NCBI GenBank assembly: GCA_030447245.1
Contig: JAUJPG010000001.1
Coordinates: 460,129-524,128 of the forward strand
Origin: Chloroflexota bacterium
Lineage (GTDB): Bacteria; Chloroflexota; UBA6077; JACCZL01
Direction: 5' to 3'
DNA: 64,000 nucleotides
Shown here: one piece after another, positions 1-7,316 of the stretch
How positions within the stretch are numbered: the stretch's first letter is position 1
How the letters are laid out: every line of letters starts with the position of its first letter
Translations under genes and position numbers: made by a program
The notes under the pieces: generated by a model
The model's input: only the letters and a program-made list of their open reading frames with translations
Databases searched by the model: none
Told to the model about the DNA's origin: nothing

Positions 1-599
1 TCATCGTACGGGACCAGGTCCTCGCGTCGGAGGACACGGGTTACTGCTTCGCCCGGGGCATCACTCGCGCGGTAGCGCGCCTCGGCTGTCTCACGCCGAT
101 CCTCGATCAGGGCCAGCAGGTCGTCGGCAGCCACCCAGGCGAGGCCAAGCACCTCGGCAGGGTCCGGCGCATAGCTAGCGTCCGGCGGCCCGGGCATCAG
201 CACGTGGAGGGCGTGGTGCTCGCGGTCAATCAGGCCGTTCGGGTGGTGGTGCTGCTGGCGATGGCGGCCGAGCGGGACCAGATCGGTCAGCTCCACGGCG
301 ATGCCCAGCTCCTCGCGGACTTCGCGCGCTGCGGCTTCGAGCGTCTCGCCAAATCGGACGTGGCCGGCTGCCGAGGCATCGAAGCGCCCTGGCCAGACGT
401 CCTTGGCGAGTGCGCGGTGCTGGAGCAAGACTTCCGGTCCGGTCGGACCGGGGCGGGCCACCCAGCAGAAGAACGCCAGGTGCCAGTCGCCATCGCGGTG
501 GACCGCGCCGCGCGACTTGGCCTGCCCGGTCGGCCGCCCCGTGGCGTCGTAGACCTCCAGCAGCTCGTGCGGATCAGTGAGGCCAGAGAATTCAGACAT
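1..599 (-). CDS. Nudix hydrolase, IPP-isomerase-like (3' end outside window)
   Basis: The reading frame is open from an ATG at 599 to the window edge, so the C-terminus is missing. It begins MSEFSGLTDPHELLEVYDAT and carries a Nudix box from about residue 79 (GHVRFGE, then REVREELGI), the Mg-binding signature of enzymes that cleave nucleoside diphosphates linked to another moiety. The N-terminal layout (ELLEVYDATGRPTG, then HLAFFCW) resembles the YfcD/isopentenyl-diphosphate-isomerase-like subgroup. The helix between GE and RE looks one residue shorter than the usual Gx5Ex7RE spacing. It is the last gene of a minus-strand run after the PHP phosphatase and the DUF1232 gene. The substrate cannot be told from sequence. 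Confidence 0.85.
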   Translation of the reverse strand, partial: MSEFSGLTDPHELLEVYDATGRPTGQAKSRGAVHRDGDWHLAFFCWVARPGPTGPEVLLQHRALAKDVWPGRFDASAAGHVRFGETLEAAAREVREELGIAVELTDLVPLGRHRQQHHHPNGLIDREHHALHVLMPGPPDASYAPDPAEVLGLAWVAADDLLALIEDRRETAEARYRASDAPGEAVTRVLRREDLVPYD

Positions 600-632
600 C
601 ACTAGCCCTCATCGATCGCGCGACCCGGACGG

Positions 633-1088
633 TCATCCGCCCGCGGCGCGGATCGCCAGGAAGACGGCCAGAGCGAACAGCGCGACCCAGATCACGACGA
701 CGATCCCGGCGGCAACCCAGTTAGTCGGCCTGTCGGATGCCAGCGCGACGCGGGCCCGCTCGCGACACTCCGCCATGACCGGCTCGGGGATCATCCGCAA
801 CGCGAGCGCGATCCCGAGCGGGACCAACAGCAGGTCGTCGAGCCAGCCGAGGATCGGGATGAAATCAGGGATCAGGTCGAGCGGGCTGAAGGCGTAGCCG
901 ACGACGCAAGCGGCGACCAGGCGGGCGTGCCAGGGCACTCTGGGGTCGCGGTACGCGAGGTAGAGTGCGTACGTCTCGGCCTTGAGCTCGCGGACGCGTG
1001 CCTTCCACGACTCGACGGCGCTCACAGGGCGACACTGCTGTGCGAAGAACGCCTTGGCACCTGGTTCATCTACGGGAGTGCCTTCCAA
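633..1088 (-). CDS. DUF1232 (YkvA-like) small membrane protein
   Basis: A 151-residue protein with the DUF1232 core: HARLVAACVVGYAFSPLDLI followed by PDFIPILGWLDDLLLVPLG at about residues 54-92. The SPxDLIPDFIP hairpin is the family hallmark. A second hydrophobic helix follows near residues 124-146 (IVVVIWVALFALAVFLA), so it should sit in the membrane. The family has no established biochemical role. Its start overlaps the 3' end of the upstream PHP phosphatase gene by 19 bases, which implies co-transcription and probably translational coupling. The Nudix gene follows 33 bases downstream. Confidence 0.8.
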   Translation of the reverse strand: MEGTPVDEPGAKAFFAQQCRPVSAVESWKARVRELKAETYALYLAYRDPRVPWHARLVAACVVGYAFSPLDLIPDFIPILGWLDDLLLVPLGIALALRMIPEPVMAECRERARVALASDRPTNWVAAGIVVVIWVALFALAVFLAIRAAGG

Positions 1089-1906
1089 TCGCGGCGGCGC
1101 TGCTCGTAGGTAAGGACGCGGTCGTAGCCGGCTGCGCGGAGGTGGGCCACGGCGAGCGGATAGTCGGCCCCGACTTCCTCCGGCGCGTGGGCGTCTGAGC
1201 CGAGCGTGGCCGGCACACCGGCCTCGCGACAGGCGACGAGCAGGTCCGCGTGGGGGTACAGCTCGCCGACCGGCTTGCGCAGCCCGGCCGTGTTTACCTC
1301 AACCGCAACGCCGGCCGCGGCCAGGCGGCGGCCAACGCGTGCGTACAGGTCGCGCGGGTCGCGGCGCGGGCGGTGACCAAACTTTTTGACCAGGTCCAGG
1401 TGGGCGATGGTGTCGAAGCGGCCGGTTTCGGCCCCGCGGCAGACCAGGTCGAAATAGTGCTCGCACAGCACGTCGACGTCCCAGTCATCGTACCCGGCAA
1501 CGTAGCGGGCGTCGTCCAGGCCCCAGTCGCCGATGAAATGGACGCTGCCGAGGACGTAGTCCCAGGGGTAACGATCCAGGATGGCGGCCAGCGTTGCTTG
1601 GTGGCCGTCAATGAAGTCGGCCTCGACCGAGAGACGAATCGCGATCTCCGGGTGGGCCTGGCGGAGGCGGTCGACTTCCTCCACGTAGCCGTCGAACTGC
1701 TCCTCCAGCATCGCCAGCCCCGGGTCCCGCTGGTCCCGCGGCAGCCAGTACATGAAGATGTGGTCGGAGAAGCCCATCTCTGGCAGTCCGGCCCGCACGG
1801 CCTGCTCGACGTAGGCGGCCATCCCACCGGTCGCGTGGCCGCAGCGGGCGGTGTGGACGTGGTAGTCGACGAGGTCGACTCGCGGCCTGGCGGGTGGTTG
1901 GTCCAG
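1070..1906 (-). CDS. hisK: PHP-type histidinol-phosphatase, probable CTG start
   Basis: PHP-domain phosphoesterase, closest to HisK-type histidinol phosphatases, which hydrolyse histidinol phosphate in histidine synthesis. The first metal-binding motif, DYHVHTARCGHATGG, lies before the first in-frame ATG (1822), so that ATG cannot be the true start. An in-frame TAG at 1943-1945 limits the start upstream, and no ATG, GTG or TTG lies between. A CTG at 1904-1906 has a perfect GGAGG five bases upstream (1912-1916) and a TATAAT box just beyond, so I use it. This gives 278 residues, normal for HisK. Later motifs include LGSVHFIGDWG, EVNTAGLRKP and LGSDAHAPEEVG. It is the first gene of the HisK-DUF1232-Nudix operon. 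No other his genes are present, so another phosphoester substrate is possible. Confidence 0.83.
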   Translation of the reverse strand: MDQPPARPRVDLVDYHVHTARCGHATGGMAAYVEQAVRAGLPEMGFSDHIFMYWLPRDQRDPGLAMLEEQFDGYVEEVDRLRQAHPEIAIRLSVEADFIDGHQATLAAILDRYPWDYVLGSVHFIGDWGLDDARYVAGYDDWDVDVLCEHYFDLVCRGAETGRFDTIAHLDLVKKFGHRPRRDPRDLYARVGRRLAAAGVAVEVNTAGLRKPVGELYPHADLLVACREAGVPATLGSDAHAPEEVGADYPLAVAHLRAAGYDRVLTYEQRRRDWKALP

Positions 1907-1925
1907 GGCGGCCTCCGATGCTGGG

Positions 1926-1931
1926 ATTATA
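1926..1931 (-). promoter_or_regulatory. TATAAT -10 box of the hisK operon
   Basis: A perfect TATAAT reads on the minus strand in the 115-base gap between hisK and the divergent DUF151 gene. Transcription from about 1919 would give a leader of roughly 13 bases carrying only the GGAGG and the CTG start. No clear TTGACA is seen at the expected distance. Confidence 0.5.
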
Positions 1932-2021
1932 GGCAGGGCCGCCTAAACGGGACCGACCGCGTCAGGTGCTGTGCTACGATACGGTGGAGCTCGTCGCCTT
2001 GGCGCACCAGGGAGGCCAACC

Positions 2022-2639
2022 ATGGTCCTCGCGCACATTTTCGGACGCCTCATCGTGGGCGTACTTCGCGGCATGCTGCACCGCTGGCCTTCGACCGTGC
2101 TCGCGCTGACGCTGCTGATTGGCGGTGGCCTCGTCCTGGGGTCGCGCGGATTGATCCCCGGCATGCCGGCACTCTCGGAGCTTCCAGGCTTCGAGGGAGC
2201 GACCGCGTCGACGGCCGCGGCGTCCGACACCCGCGAGATGGTCGTCGAGAACATGCAGCCGGTCCGCAACGGCGAGCAGGTCAACCTGATCCTGAAGGAG
2301 AAAAGCGGCAACCGCCGCCTGATCGTGATCGCGGGGATGAGCGAGGCGCTCGGCATCGCCGGGGTCGGCAATCAGGAGGCTGCGCGCTCTGAACCCTCGA
2401 AGACGTACGATTTCATGAGCTCGCTCGTCCAGGAGCTAGGTGGCCGGGTCGACCGGGTGGTGGTGAACAACGTGACCGACACGACATTCTACGCCAAGGT
2501 CATCATGCGCACAGATGGTCGACAGATCGAGGTCGAGTCCCGCCCGAGCGACGCCGTGGCGCTGGCTCTCCGCGCCAAGGCGCCGATCTTCGCCGAGGTG
2601 AGTGTCCTCGACAAGGCCGGGGTGCTCAACCCGCGCTGA
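2022..2639 (+). CDS. Bifunctional nuclease family protein (DUF151) with N-terminal membrane anchor
   Basis: A 205-residue protein starting at an ATG with a well-placed GGAGG (2011-2015). Residues 15-40 form a hydrophobic segment (STVLALTLLIGGGLVLGS) that should be a membrane anchor or signal. Residues 80-205 match the DUF151/BFN domain: RLIVIAGMSEALGI, then VVVNNVTDTTFYAKVIM and VESRPSDAVALALRAKAPIF. In characterised members this domain is linked to nuclease activity, but the biochemical role in bacteria is poorly known. Most family members are soluble, so the anchor is a mild oddity. The gene is divergent from hisK and convergent with the cold-shock gene. Confidence 0.85.
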   Translation: MVLAHIFGRLIVGVLRGMLHRWPSTVLALTLLIGGGLVLGSRGLIPGMPALSELPGFEGATASTAAASDTREMVVENMQPVRNGEQVNLILKEKSGNRRLIVIAGMSEALGIAGVGNQEAARSEPSKTYDFMSSLVQELGGRVDRVVVNNVTDTTFYAKVIMRTDGRQIEVESRPSDAVALALRAKAPIFAEVSVLDKAGVLNPR

Positions 2640-2723
2640 CCCCCGCGCAACGATCGTCACGCACGTCCAGGCCCCGTCGGCCTACCGCCGGCGGGCCCAC
2701 TGGTGTCACGCGGCCTCAACCTG

Positions 2724-2742
2724 GCCTCGCCGGGGCCGAGGC
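2724..2742 (-). terminator. Short hairpin directly after the cold-shock gene
   Basis: GCCTCG and CGAGGC form a perfect 6-bp stem immediately downstream of the csp stop codon. There is no T-tract in either direction, so this is only a candidate transcription end between two convergent genes. Confidence 0.3.
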
Positions 2743-2966
2743 TAGCTCGGTTGGTAGGAGCCGACGACTTCGATATTCATCGCCCGCTGCCCGCGCCCGC
2801 GCGGATCGGTTTCGATATCGAACTCGAGCTCTTGACCTTCCTGAAGCGCGTCGAAGCTGCCGCGCGGCATTGCCGAGTGATGGAAGAAGATTTCAGAGCC
2901 ATCCTCGACGCGGATGAAGCCGAAGCCACGGTCGCGGATCATCCGCACGATTGTTCCCTGGGTCAT
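2742..2966 (-). CDS. Cold-shock domain protein (CspA family)
   Basis: A 74-residue single cold-shock domain. RNP1-like RGFGFIR (residues 13-19) and RNP2-like IFFHHSA (26-32) are the two RNA/ssDNA-binding motifs of the OB fold. The family binds single-stranded nucleic acid as an RNA chaperone in the cytoplasm. The start has a strong GGAGG seven bases upstream. A leader of more than 200 bases lies before the divergent amidase gene; long structured leaders are common for csp genes, but I could not assign a structure. Confidence 0.93.
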   Translation of the reverse strand: MTQGTIVRMIRDRGFGFIRVEDGSEIFFHHSAMPRGSFDALQEGQELEFDIETDPRGRGQRAMNIEVVGSYQPS

Positions 2967-3238
2967 GAGACGGTACCTCCTGCCAGGAGACCCCGCACGA
3001 CGTCCCCGGCGTCCAGAATCTCCTCAGACTTGCAAGGGCAAGGAACGTGCCACCGGCGCACATACCATCGACCGCGGCCAGGCCACGGGTTGCTCCTTTC
3101 TGGACGGGATCGATCGAGCCGATGCCCGCCGTTGCCGCGTTTGGATCGGCCTGTTACCGTCTCGCCCGAGCGCTGTGAAGCGGCCGCCCTGGCGGCGGCG
3201 AGCGCGACGCAACCTGACGCGGAAAGCGGTGGAATCGG

Positions 3239-4723
3239 GTGAGCTCCACGGGACCGGCTGCCAAGAGCTGGACGTTCGATCCGTTCGCATCGGCCACCGA
3301 AATGCTGCGTGCGCTCCGCGCCGGCGCCGTCTCGGCGGTTGAGCTGCTCGAAGCCCACCTGCAGCGCGTCGAGCGGATCAACCCGCGGCTCAACGCAATT
3401 GTGATCCCGAATCCGGCGGCGCGCCAGGCCGCGCTGAACGCGGATCGCGCCCTGGCGTCCGAGCGCAGCGGCGGACCTACGGCCGGTGCGCTGGCCGGCC
3501 TGCCGCTGACGATCAAGGATTGCATCGACGTGGCCGGCCTGCGCACGACGGCCGGCGTGCGCGACCTGGCCGACCACGTCGCCGCCGCGGACGGGCCGGT
3601 CGCGGCGCGGATCCGCGCGGCCAGCGGGGTGCTGATAGGCAAGACGAACGTGCCGCCGATGGCCGGAGATTGGCAGACGGTGAACGCCATCTTCGGGCGG
3701 ACGCTCAACCCGTGGGACCCAGAGCGGACGCCCGGCGGCTCAACGGGCGGCGGGGCCGCGGCGCTCGCCGCGGGGTTGACCTCGCTGGAGCTCGGCAGCG
3801 ACATTGGAGGCTCGATTCGGGTGCCAGCAGCCTTCTGCGGGCTGTACGGCCATCGCCCGAGCGAGACGCTGGTGCCGCGCTATGGGCACGTCCCTGGTCC
3901 GACCGGCCCGAACCCGGCCTTTGCGATGGGCGTCCAGGGTCCGCTGGCCCGCGACGCCCGCGACCTCCAGCTGGCCCTGGACGTGACCGCTGGCCCGGCC
4001 GGCGATGAGGCGGTTGCCTGGCGCCTGGAGCTGCCGCCGGCGCGGGCCGAGCGGCTCGCCGATCTGCGCGTGGCGGTGCTCCCCGCGGCCGACTGGCTGC
4101 CGGTCGACGAAGAGATCGGCGCAGCGCTCGACGAGCTGGCCGCTCGTCTGAGCAGGGTGAGCGCGCGCGTCCAGGTGGCCTCTCCCGAGAGGTTCGACCT
4201 GCGCGAGCATGAGACGCTCTACACGACGCTGCTCGACGTGATGATCTTTGGCGACCTGCCGCCGGCGGTCCGAGAGCGGGCGATCTCCGAGCACCGAGGC
4301 TCGGACGACCCGTTCGCGGCAGCCCACCTGGCGGGCCTGGAGGCGACGGCGAACGACCTATCGCGGCTGTTCGAGCGGCGCGAGCAGTACCGAGCCGCCT
4401 TTCGGGCGTTCTTCCGCGAGTGGGACGTGCTGCTCACACCGGTCACGATCGTGCCGGCCTTTTCGCACGACGACAGCGTGTTCGCCGCTCGCCGGCTGGA
4501 CGTCAACGGCGCGTCGGTGCCGTACGCTCGACTCCAGGTCTACCCGGGGCTGGCCGGCTTGAGCGGTCAGCCGGCGACGGCGTTCCCGGTCGGCCGGACG
4601 CGGGGCGGCCTGCCGATCGGGCTGCAGGCGATCGGGCCATACCTGGAAGACCGCACTCCGATCCGGTTCGCCGAGCTGGTCGCCCGCGAGTGGGGCGGGT
4701 TTACCCCGCCGCCGGGATACTGA
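3239..4723 (+). CDS. Amidase signature family protein
   Basis: A 494-residue enzyme with a complete Ser-cisSer-Lys triad: Lys93 in LTIKD, Ser168 in TPGGSTGGG and Ser192 in SDIGGSIRVPA. The family hydrolyses amide bonds (amides, carbamates, Glu-tRNA). It is unlikely to be GatA, because no gatB or gatC is nearby and the C-terminal half differs. The frame begins at a GTG with only a weak ribosome site, so the exact start is uncertain. The substrate is unknown. It stands alone between the csp gene and a hypothetical gene on the opposite strand. Confidence 0.9.
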   Translation: MSSTGPAAKSWTFDPFASATEMLRALRAGAVSAVELLEAHLQRVERINPRLNAIVIPNPAARQAALNADRALASERSGGPTAGALAGLPLTIKDCIDVAGLRTTAGVRDLADHVAAADGPVAARIRAASGVLIGKTNVPPMAGDWQTVNAIFGRTLNPWDPERTPGGSTGGGAAALAAGLTSLELGSDIGGSIRVPAAFCGLYGHRPSETLVPRYGHVPGPTGPNPAFAMGVQGPLARDARDLQLALDVTAGPAGDEAVAWRLELPPARAERLADLRVAVLPAADWLPVDEEIGAALDELAARLSRVSARVQVASPERFDLREHETLYTTLLDVMIFGDLPPAVRERAISEHRGSDDPFAAAHLAGLEATANDLSRLFERREQYRAAFRAFFREWDVLLTPVTIVPAFSHDDSVFAARRLDVNGASVPYARLQVYPGLAGLSGQPATAFPVGRTRGGLPIGLQAIGPYLEDRTPIRFAELVAREWGGFTPPPGY

Positions 4724-4793
4724 GCGGAGCAGCCAGCAGACGAGAGAAGAGAGGCCGCTCCTGACTCGCGACTCCTGAGTCCTGGCTACTCGG

Positions 4794-5276
4794 CTAGAAC
4801 GTTCGGCCGAGGGTCTGGTCCCAGGGTTGCGGGGCGGCGACTCGGATGATGTCTTCCTCGCGGTCGCGGACGTAGAGGTACAGGTGGGCGAAGAACTCGA
4901 CCTCTGGCAGCGGATAGGTCGGGTTGATGCACAGGTACGGGTAGATCCAGGGTGGCTTGACGCCGGGCGCGCAGCGGACCTCGATGCGCCGACCGACCCG
5001 GAGTCGGTAGGTGACTCCGGGGTAGATCCGCGAGGGCAGTTCAAGATAACCCTCGCGCTCAAGGCGGGCCCAGGCTTCCTCGCCGAGGGTGGTCCGGGCG
5101 ACCTCGCCGGCACGCGCGCGGGCGGCGACGTAGTCGGCAGTGGAGAAATCCCAGCCGGCCGACCTCTTAGGCAAATGGTCCCAGCGCTTGAGCCAGGGCC
5201 GCTCGAGCGTCGCGCCATCAGCGCCATCCGCGTCACTGCCGAAGAGCCAGCGCCAGAGCGCATCGAGGCTAGGCAT
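4794..5276 (-). CDS. Hypothetical protein
   Basis: A 160-residue protein I do not recognise. It has no signal peptide or membrane segment. It is rich in aromatic and charged residues, with a Pro/Tyr-rich stretch (KPPWIYPYLCINPTYPLPEV) and an acidic C-terminal half (LYVRDREEDII). Codon positions look genuine, with GC-rich third positions like the neighbours, and it is the only plausible reading of this interval. Just upstream lies the palindromic repeat cluster, so its promoter must be close to or within the repeats. Confidence 0.6.
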   Translation of the reverse strand: MPSLDALWRWLFGSDADGADGATLERPWLKRWDHLPKRSAGWDFSTADYVAARARAGEVARTTLGEEAWARLEREGYLELPSRIYPGVTYRLRVGRRIEVRCAPGVKPPWIYPYLCINPTYPLPEVEFFAHLYLYVRDREEDIIRVAAPQPWDQTLGRTF

Positions 5277-5338
5277 AGCGACAGCAGTGGGACATCGCGG
5301 GCGTCGTCGTCATACTCCCAGAACCACGGCGGAGCCCC

Positions 5339-5540
5339 GTCATCGTGAGCCCCCAGCGGTCATCGTGAACGGAGCCCGGTCATCCCGAGCGGCCCCAGCG
5401 GTCATCCCGAGCGGCCCCAGTGGGTCATCCCGAGCGGAGCGAGAGATCTCATGCTGACCGGAGCGCAACCATGAGATCCCTCGCTCCGCTCGGGATGACC
5501 GAGAAGATGCTCGGGATGACGGGGCTCCGTTCGGGATGAC
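5339..5540. repeat. Nested palindromic repeat cluster (GTCATCCCGAGCGGA units)
   Basis: Five units related to GTCATCCCGAGCGG start at 5339, 5359, 5379, 5401 and 5424 in the forward direction, and three inverted units end at 5499, 5520 and 5540. The best pair, 5424-5453 and 5470-5499, is an inverted repeat of 30-base arms with one mismatch around a 16-base spacer, and would form a very strong hairpin. Units 1 and 2 are degenerate (GTCATCGTGA). It resembles the short dispersed palindromes of many Chloroflexota and other GC-rich genomes. It carries no protein and lies upstream of one minus-strand gene and downstream of another. Confidence 0.85.
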
Positions 5541-5575
5541 CGGTCGGTCAGCCTATGCGAACGAGTCTCTGGTAA

Positions 5576-5809
5576 TCAGCCGCCGGCGATCGGCGCGATG
5601 ATCTGGTACTCCTCGACCTTGGGGTCGAACGGCTGGGTGTCGATGACGTGCTGGCCGTCGACCTTCCTGGAGACGACGCAGCCCTTGTCACGGGCCTCGC
5701 GGATGATCCGCTCGGCCTCAGCGATCTGGGCCCGCGCCTCCTCGGTGTCGGTGGTCTCCCACTCGACAACCTGGTGCCCGCGACGGTTGGCGACGATGCA
5801 CCGTTGCAT
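5576..5809 (-). CDS. Small conserved-looking hypothetical protein
   Basis: A 77-residue soluble protein beginning MQRCIVANRRGHQVVEWETT. It has a charged helix (EEARAQIAEAERIIREARDK) and ends in a hydrophobic PIAGG tail. The frame stays open upstream to ATGs at 5881 and 5926, but that part is Arg/Pro-rich and looks non-coding, so I use 5809, which has a weak GGCGG before it. I recall similar small proteins ending in a PxxGG tail in Thermomicrobia-like genomes but cannot name the family. Function unknown. Confidence 0.55.
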   Translation of the reverse strand: MQRCIVANRRGHQVVEWETTDTEEARAQIAEAERIIREARDKGCVVSRKVDGQHVIDTQPFDPKVEEYQIIAPIAGG

Positions 5810-6078
5810 GGCGCCGCCAGAGGGCGTTTTGGTCCTGCGAGGCCGGCCAGTACCACGTTCCACCCAATCCGACGCGCCCATAGTGCCGAGTTTGGGCCGT
5901 CTCGGATCGGCCTCCCCGGCCGGCACGGGCGGGACTAGCGCAGGCGGCGCGGGATGCTAGGGCGTTCTGTCTGCTATGTTGCGGCGGAGCATTGTGGGTG
6001 CGGCCCCGGGAGTGCGGATAAGGGGCCGCGGGCGCGGGGGTTCGTGGGGCTCAGCAAGAGGACGTGGATGTTCCCCAC

Positions 6079-6273
6079 GTGAAAGTACGCGACGTCCTCC
6101 GCCGCCTGCAGGACGATGGCTGGTATGTGGATCGGACCCGCGGCAGCCACCGTTAGCTAAAGCACCCGACCAAACCGGGTGCCGTGACCGTGTCGGGAAA
6201 GCTATCCGTCGACATGCCGCGGGGGACGTTGCAGAACGTGTGGCGACAGGCGGGACTCAGGGAGGAGCGATGA
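6079..6273 (+). pseudogene. hicA: HicA toxin gene with an in-frame TAG
   Basis: From a GTG at 6079 the frame reads VKVRDVLRRLQDDGWYVDRT, then RGSHR, a TAG at 6154-6156, then LKHPTKPGAVTVSGKLSVDM through RQAGLREER, ending at a TGA that overlaps the hicB ATG. The whole matches HicA, a small dsRBD-fold mRNA interferase. The catalytic His in GSHR is kept and the family normally reads GSHRQFKHP, so the TAG sits exactly where Gln (CAG) is expected: a single C-to-T change. Both halves are otherwise intact over 64 codons. Either the toxin is inactivated or the base is a sequencing error; amber readthrough is less likely. Confidence 0.88.
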
Positions 6274-6479
6274 GACAGTACGCCGTGGTCATCGAGAAGG
6301 GCGAGAGCAGCTACGGGGCGTACGTCCCGGACCTGCCGGGCTGCGTAGCGGTGGGCGCGACACCCGAGGAAGCGAGCACGCTGATCCGCGAGGCGATCGA
6401 GTTCCATCTTGAGGTCCTGCGCGATGCGGGCGAGCCGATCCCGGAGCCGACCAGCCGCCTGGAGTACGTCGAAGTTTGA
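6270..6479 (+). CDS. hicB: HicB-family antitoxin
   Basis: A 69-residue protein with the HicB core: YGAYVPDLPGCVAVGATPEE, then ASTLIREAIEFHLEVLRDAG. It binds and neutralises HicA. It has no C-terminal DNA-binding domain, so it is the short HicB form. Its ATG overlaps the hicA stop (ATGA), the usual arrangement, with GGAGG immediately upstream. It looks intact although its toxin partner carries a stop codon, so it could survive as an orphan antitoxin. Confidence 0.92.
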   Translation: MRQYAVVIEKGESSYGAYVPDLPGCVAVGATPEEASTLIREAIEFHLEVLRDAGEPIPEPTSRLEYVEV

Positions 6480-6543
6480 GACGACGTGACACGGGTCGGG
6501 CGATCGGTTGACGTGCCGAGAGCCTCAAGGTTCTGGTGATGGG

Positions 6544-6870
6544 TCAGGCGCTCGCTGCGCCTGTCGGCTCGCCGCCGAGCCCCACGGCCGCGCGAGCTCG
6601 GCGATACTCGCCGCTGCGCTCCCAATGCGGTCGCGGCTCAACCTCGTCCCACTCGGTCAAGGCCACAGTCTCCTGCCGGCTATCCCAACCGAGCCAGAAC
6701 GAGAAGATGCGCCCTTGCCAATCAATGACGCAGCCGCTCGCCTGCTCGATGCCACCGCGCATGCATTCGCCCTCGCCGGTGACAAAGAAGTAGGCATACG
6801 CCCCCCGGACCCGCTCGGAGACGAGCCGATCCAGGACTGTCCAGTACCGCGCGTCATATTCGGCAGCCAT
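6544..6870 (-). CDS. Hypothetical protein
   Basis: A 108-residue protein I do not recognise. It begins MAAEYDARYWTVLDRLVSER and contains a compact beta-rich middle (GGIEQASGCVIDWQGRIFSFWLG), then a conserved-looking WDEVEPRPHWER stretch. There is no signal peptide, membrane helix or metal motif. The last dozen residues (GLGGEPTGAASA) are low complexity. It follows hicB on the opposite strand and precedes the AtuA pair with no obvious link. Confidence 0.55.
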   Translation of the reverse strand: MAAEYDARYWTVLDRLVSERVRGAYAYFFVTGEGECMRGGIEQASGCVIDWQGRIFSFWLGWDSRQETVALTEWDEVEPRPHWERSGEYRRARAAVGLGGEPTGAASA

Positions 6871-6924
6871 GCTCTCGTCCCATCATAGGTAGTCCAACGC
6901 CCAGCCCGCGGGGCACGCGTGGGA

Positions 6925-7269
6925 CTAGCGCAGGCGGGGCGGGACGTAGTCGTCGGGGACGGTTATCGGGAGGTCGAGGACGACGGAGCTGCGGGTCTTG
7001 CCGTGGGGGTCCAGGGCCAGCGAGACGGTCACGCCGCCGTGCAGGGCACGCCGGAGGACGAAATTGAGCGCGCCGATGTTCGGCAACTCGTAGCGCGTAA
7101 CGTCGCCCTGAACGAGCGTGCCGTACAGGGCCTTGACGCGGTCGGCGGTCACCTGCTCGCGGAGCAGCTCGTAGTCGGTCGGGTCGTAGGCGATGACCCC
7201 GACATTCGAGGTGTCGGTCTTGTCGCCGGAGCGGGCATGGGCGACCTCGCGGAGCGGGATCGTCTTCAC
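6925..7269 (-). CDS. AtuA-like C-terminal (ferredoxin-fold) domain protein
   Basis: A 114-residue protein matching the small C-terminal module of AtuA-type proteins: LREVAHARSGDKTDTSNVGV near the N-terminus, then NFVLRRALHGGVTVSLALDP. In Pseudomonas AtuA (acyclic terpene utilisation) this module is fused to the large domain; here it is a separate gene 47 bases downstream of the large-domain gene, and the two were probably made as partners. No other Atu pathway gene is nearby, so a terpene substrate is not supported. Confidence 0.82.
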   Translation of the reverse strand: MKTIPLREVAHARSGDKTDTSNVGVIAYDPTDYELLREQVTADRVKALYGTLVQGDVTRYELPNIGALNFVLRRALHGGVTVSLALDPHGKTRSSVVLDLPITVPDDYVPPRLR

Positions 7270-7316
7270 GGACGAGCCAGCCTCACGGCGACGCTCGCCT
7301 CACGGCCGTGACGGCG

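Noticed and set aside
1250-2392. Long plus-strand frame opposite hisK
   Set aside because: It is antisense to a gene with clear PHP motifs, and its translation is Val/Asp/Arg-rich with no domain. High GC makes such frames common.
5339-5540. CRISPR array
   Set aside because: Units are irregularly spaced, inverted in the second half and have no spacers or cas genes.
5976-6479. A longer frame running into hicB
   Set aside because: Only the last 69 codons match HicB; the upstream part overlaps the hicA frame and is Arg/Gly low complexity.
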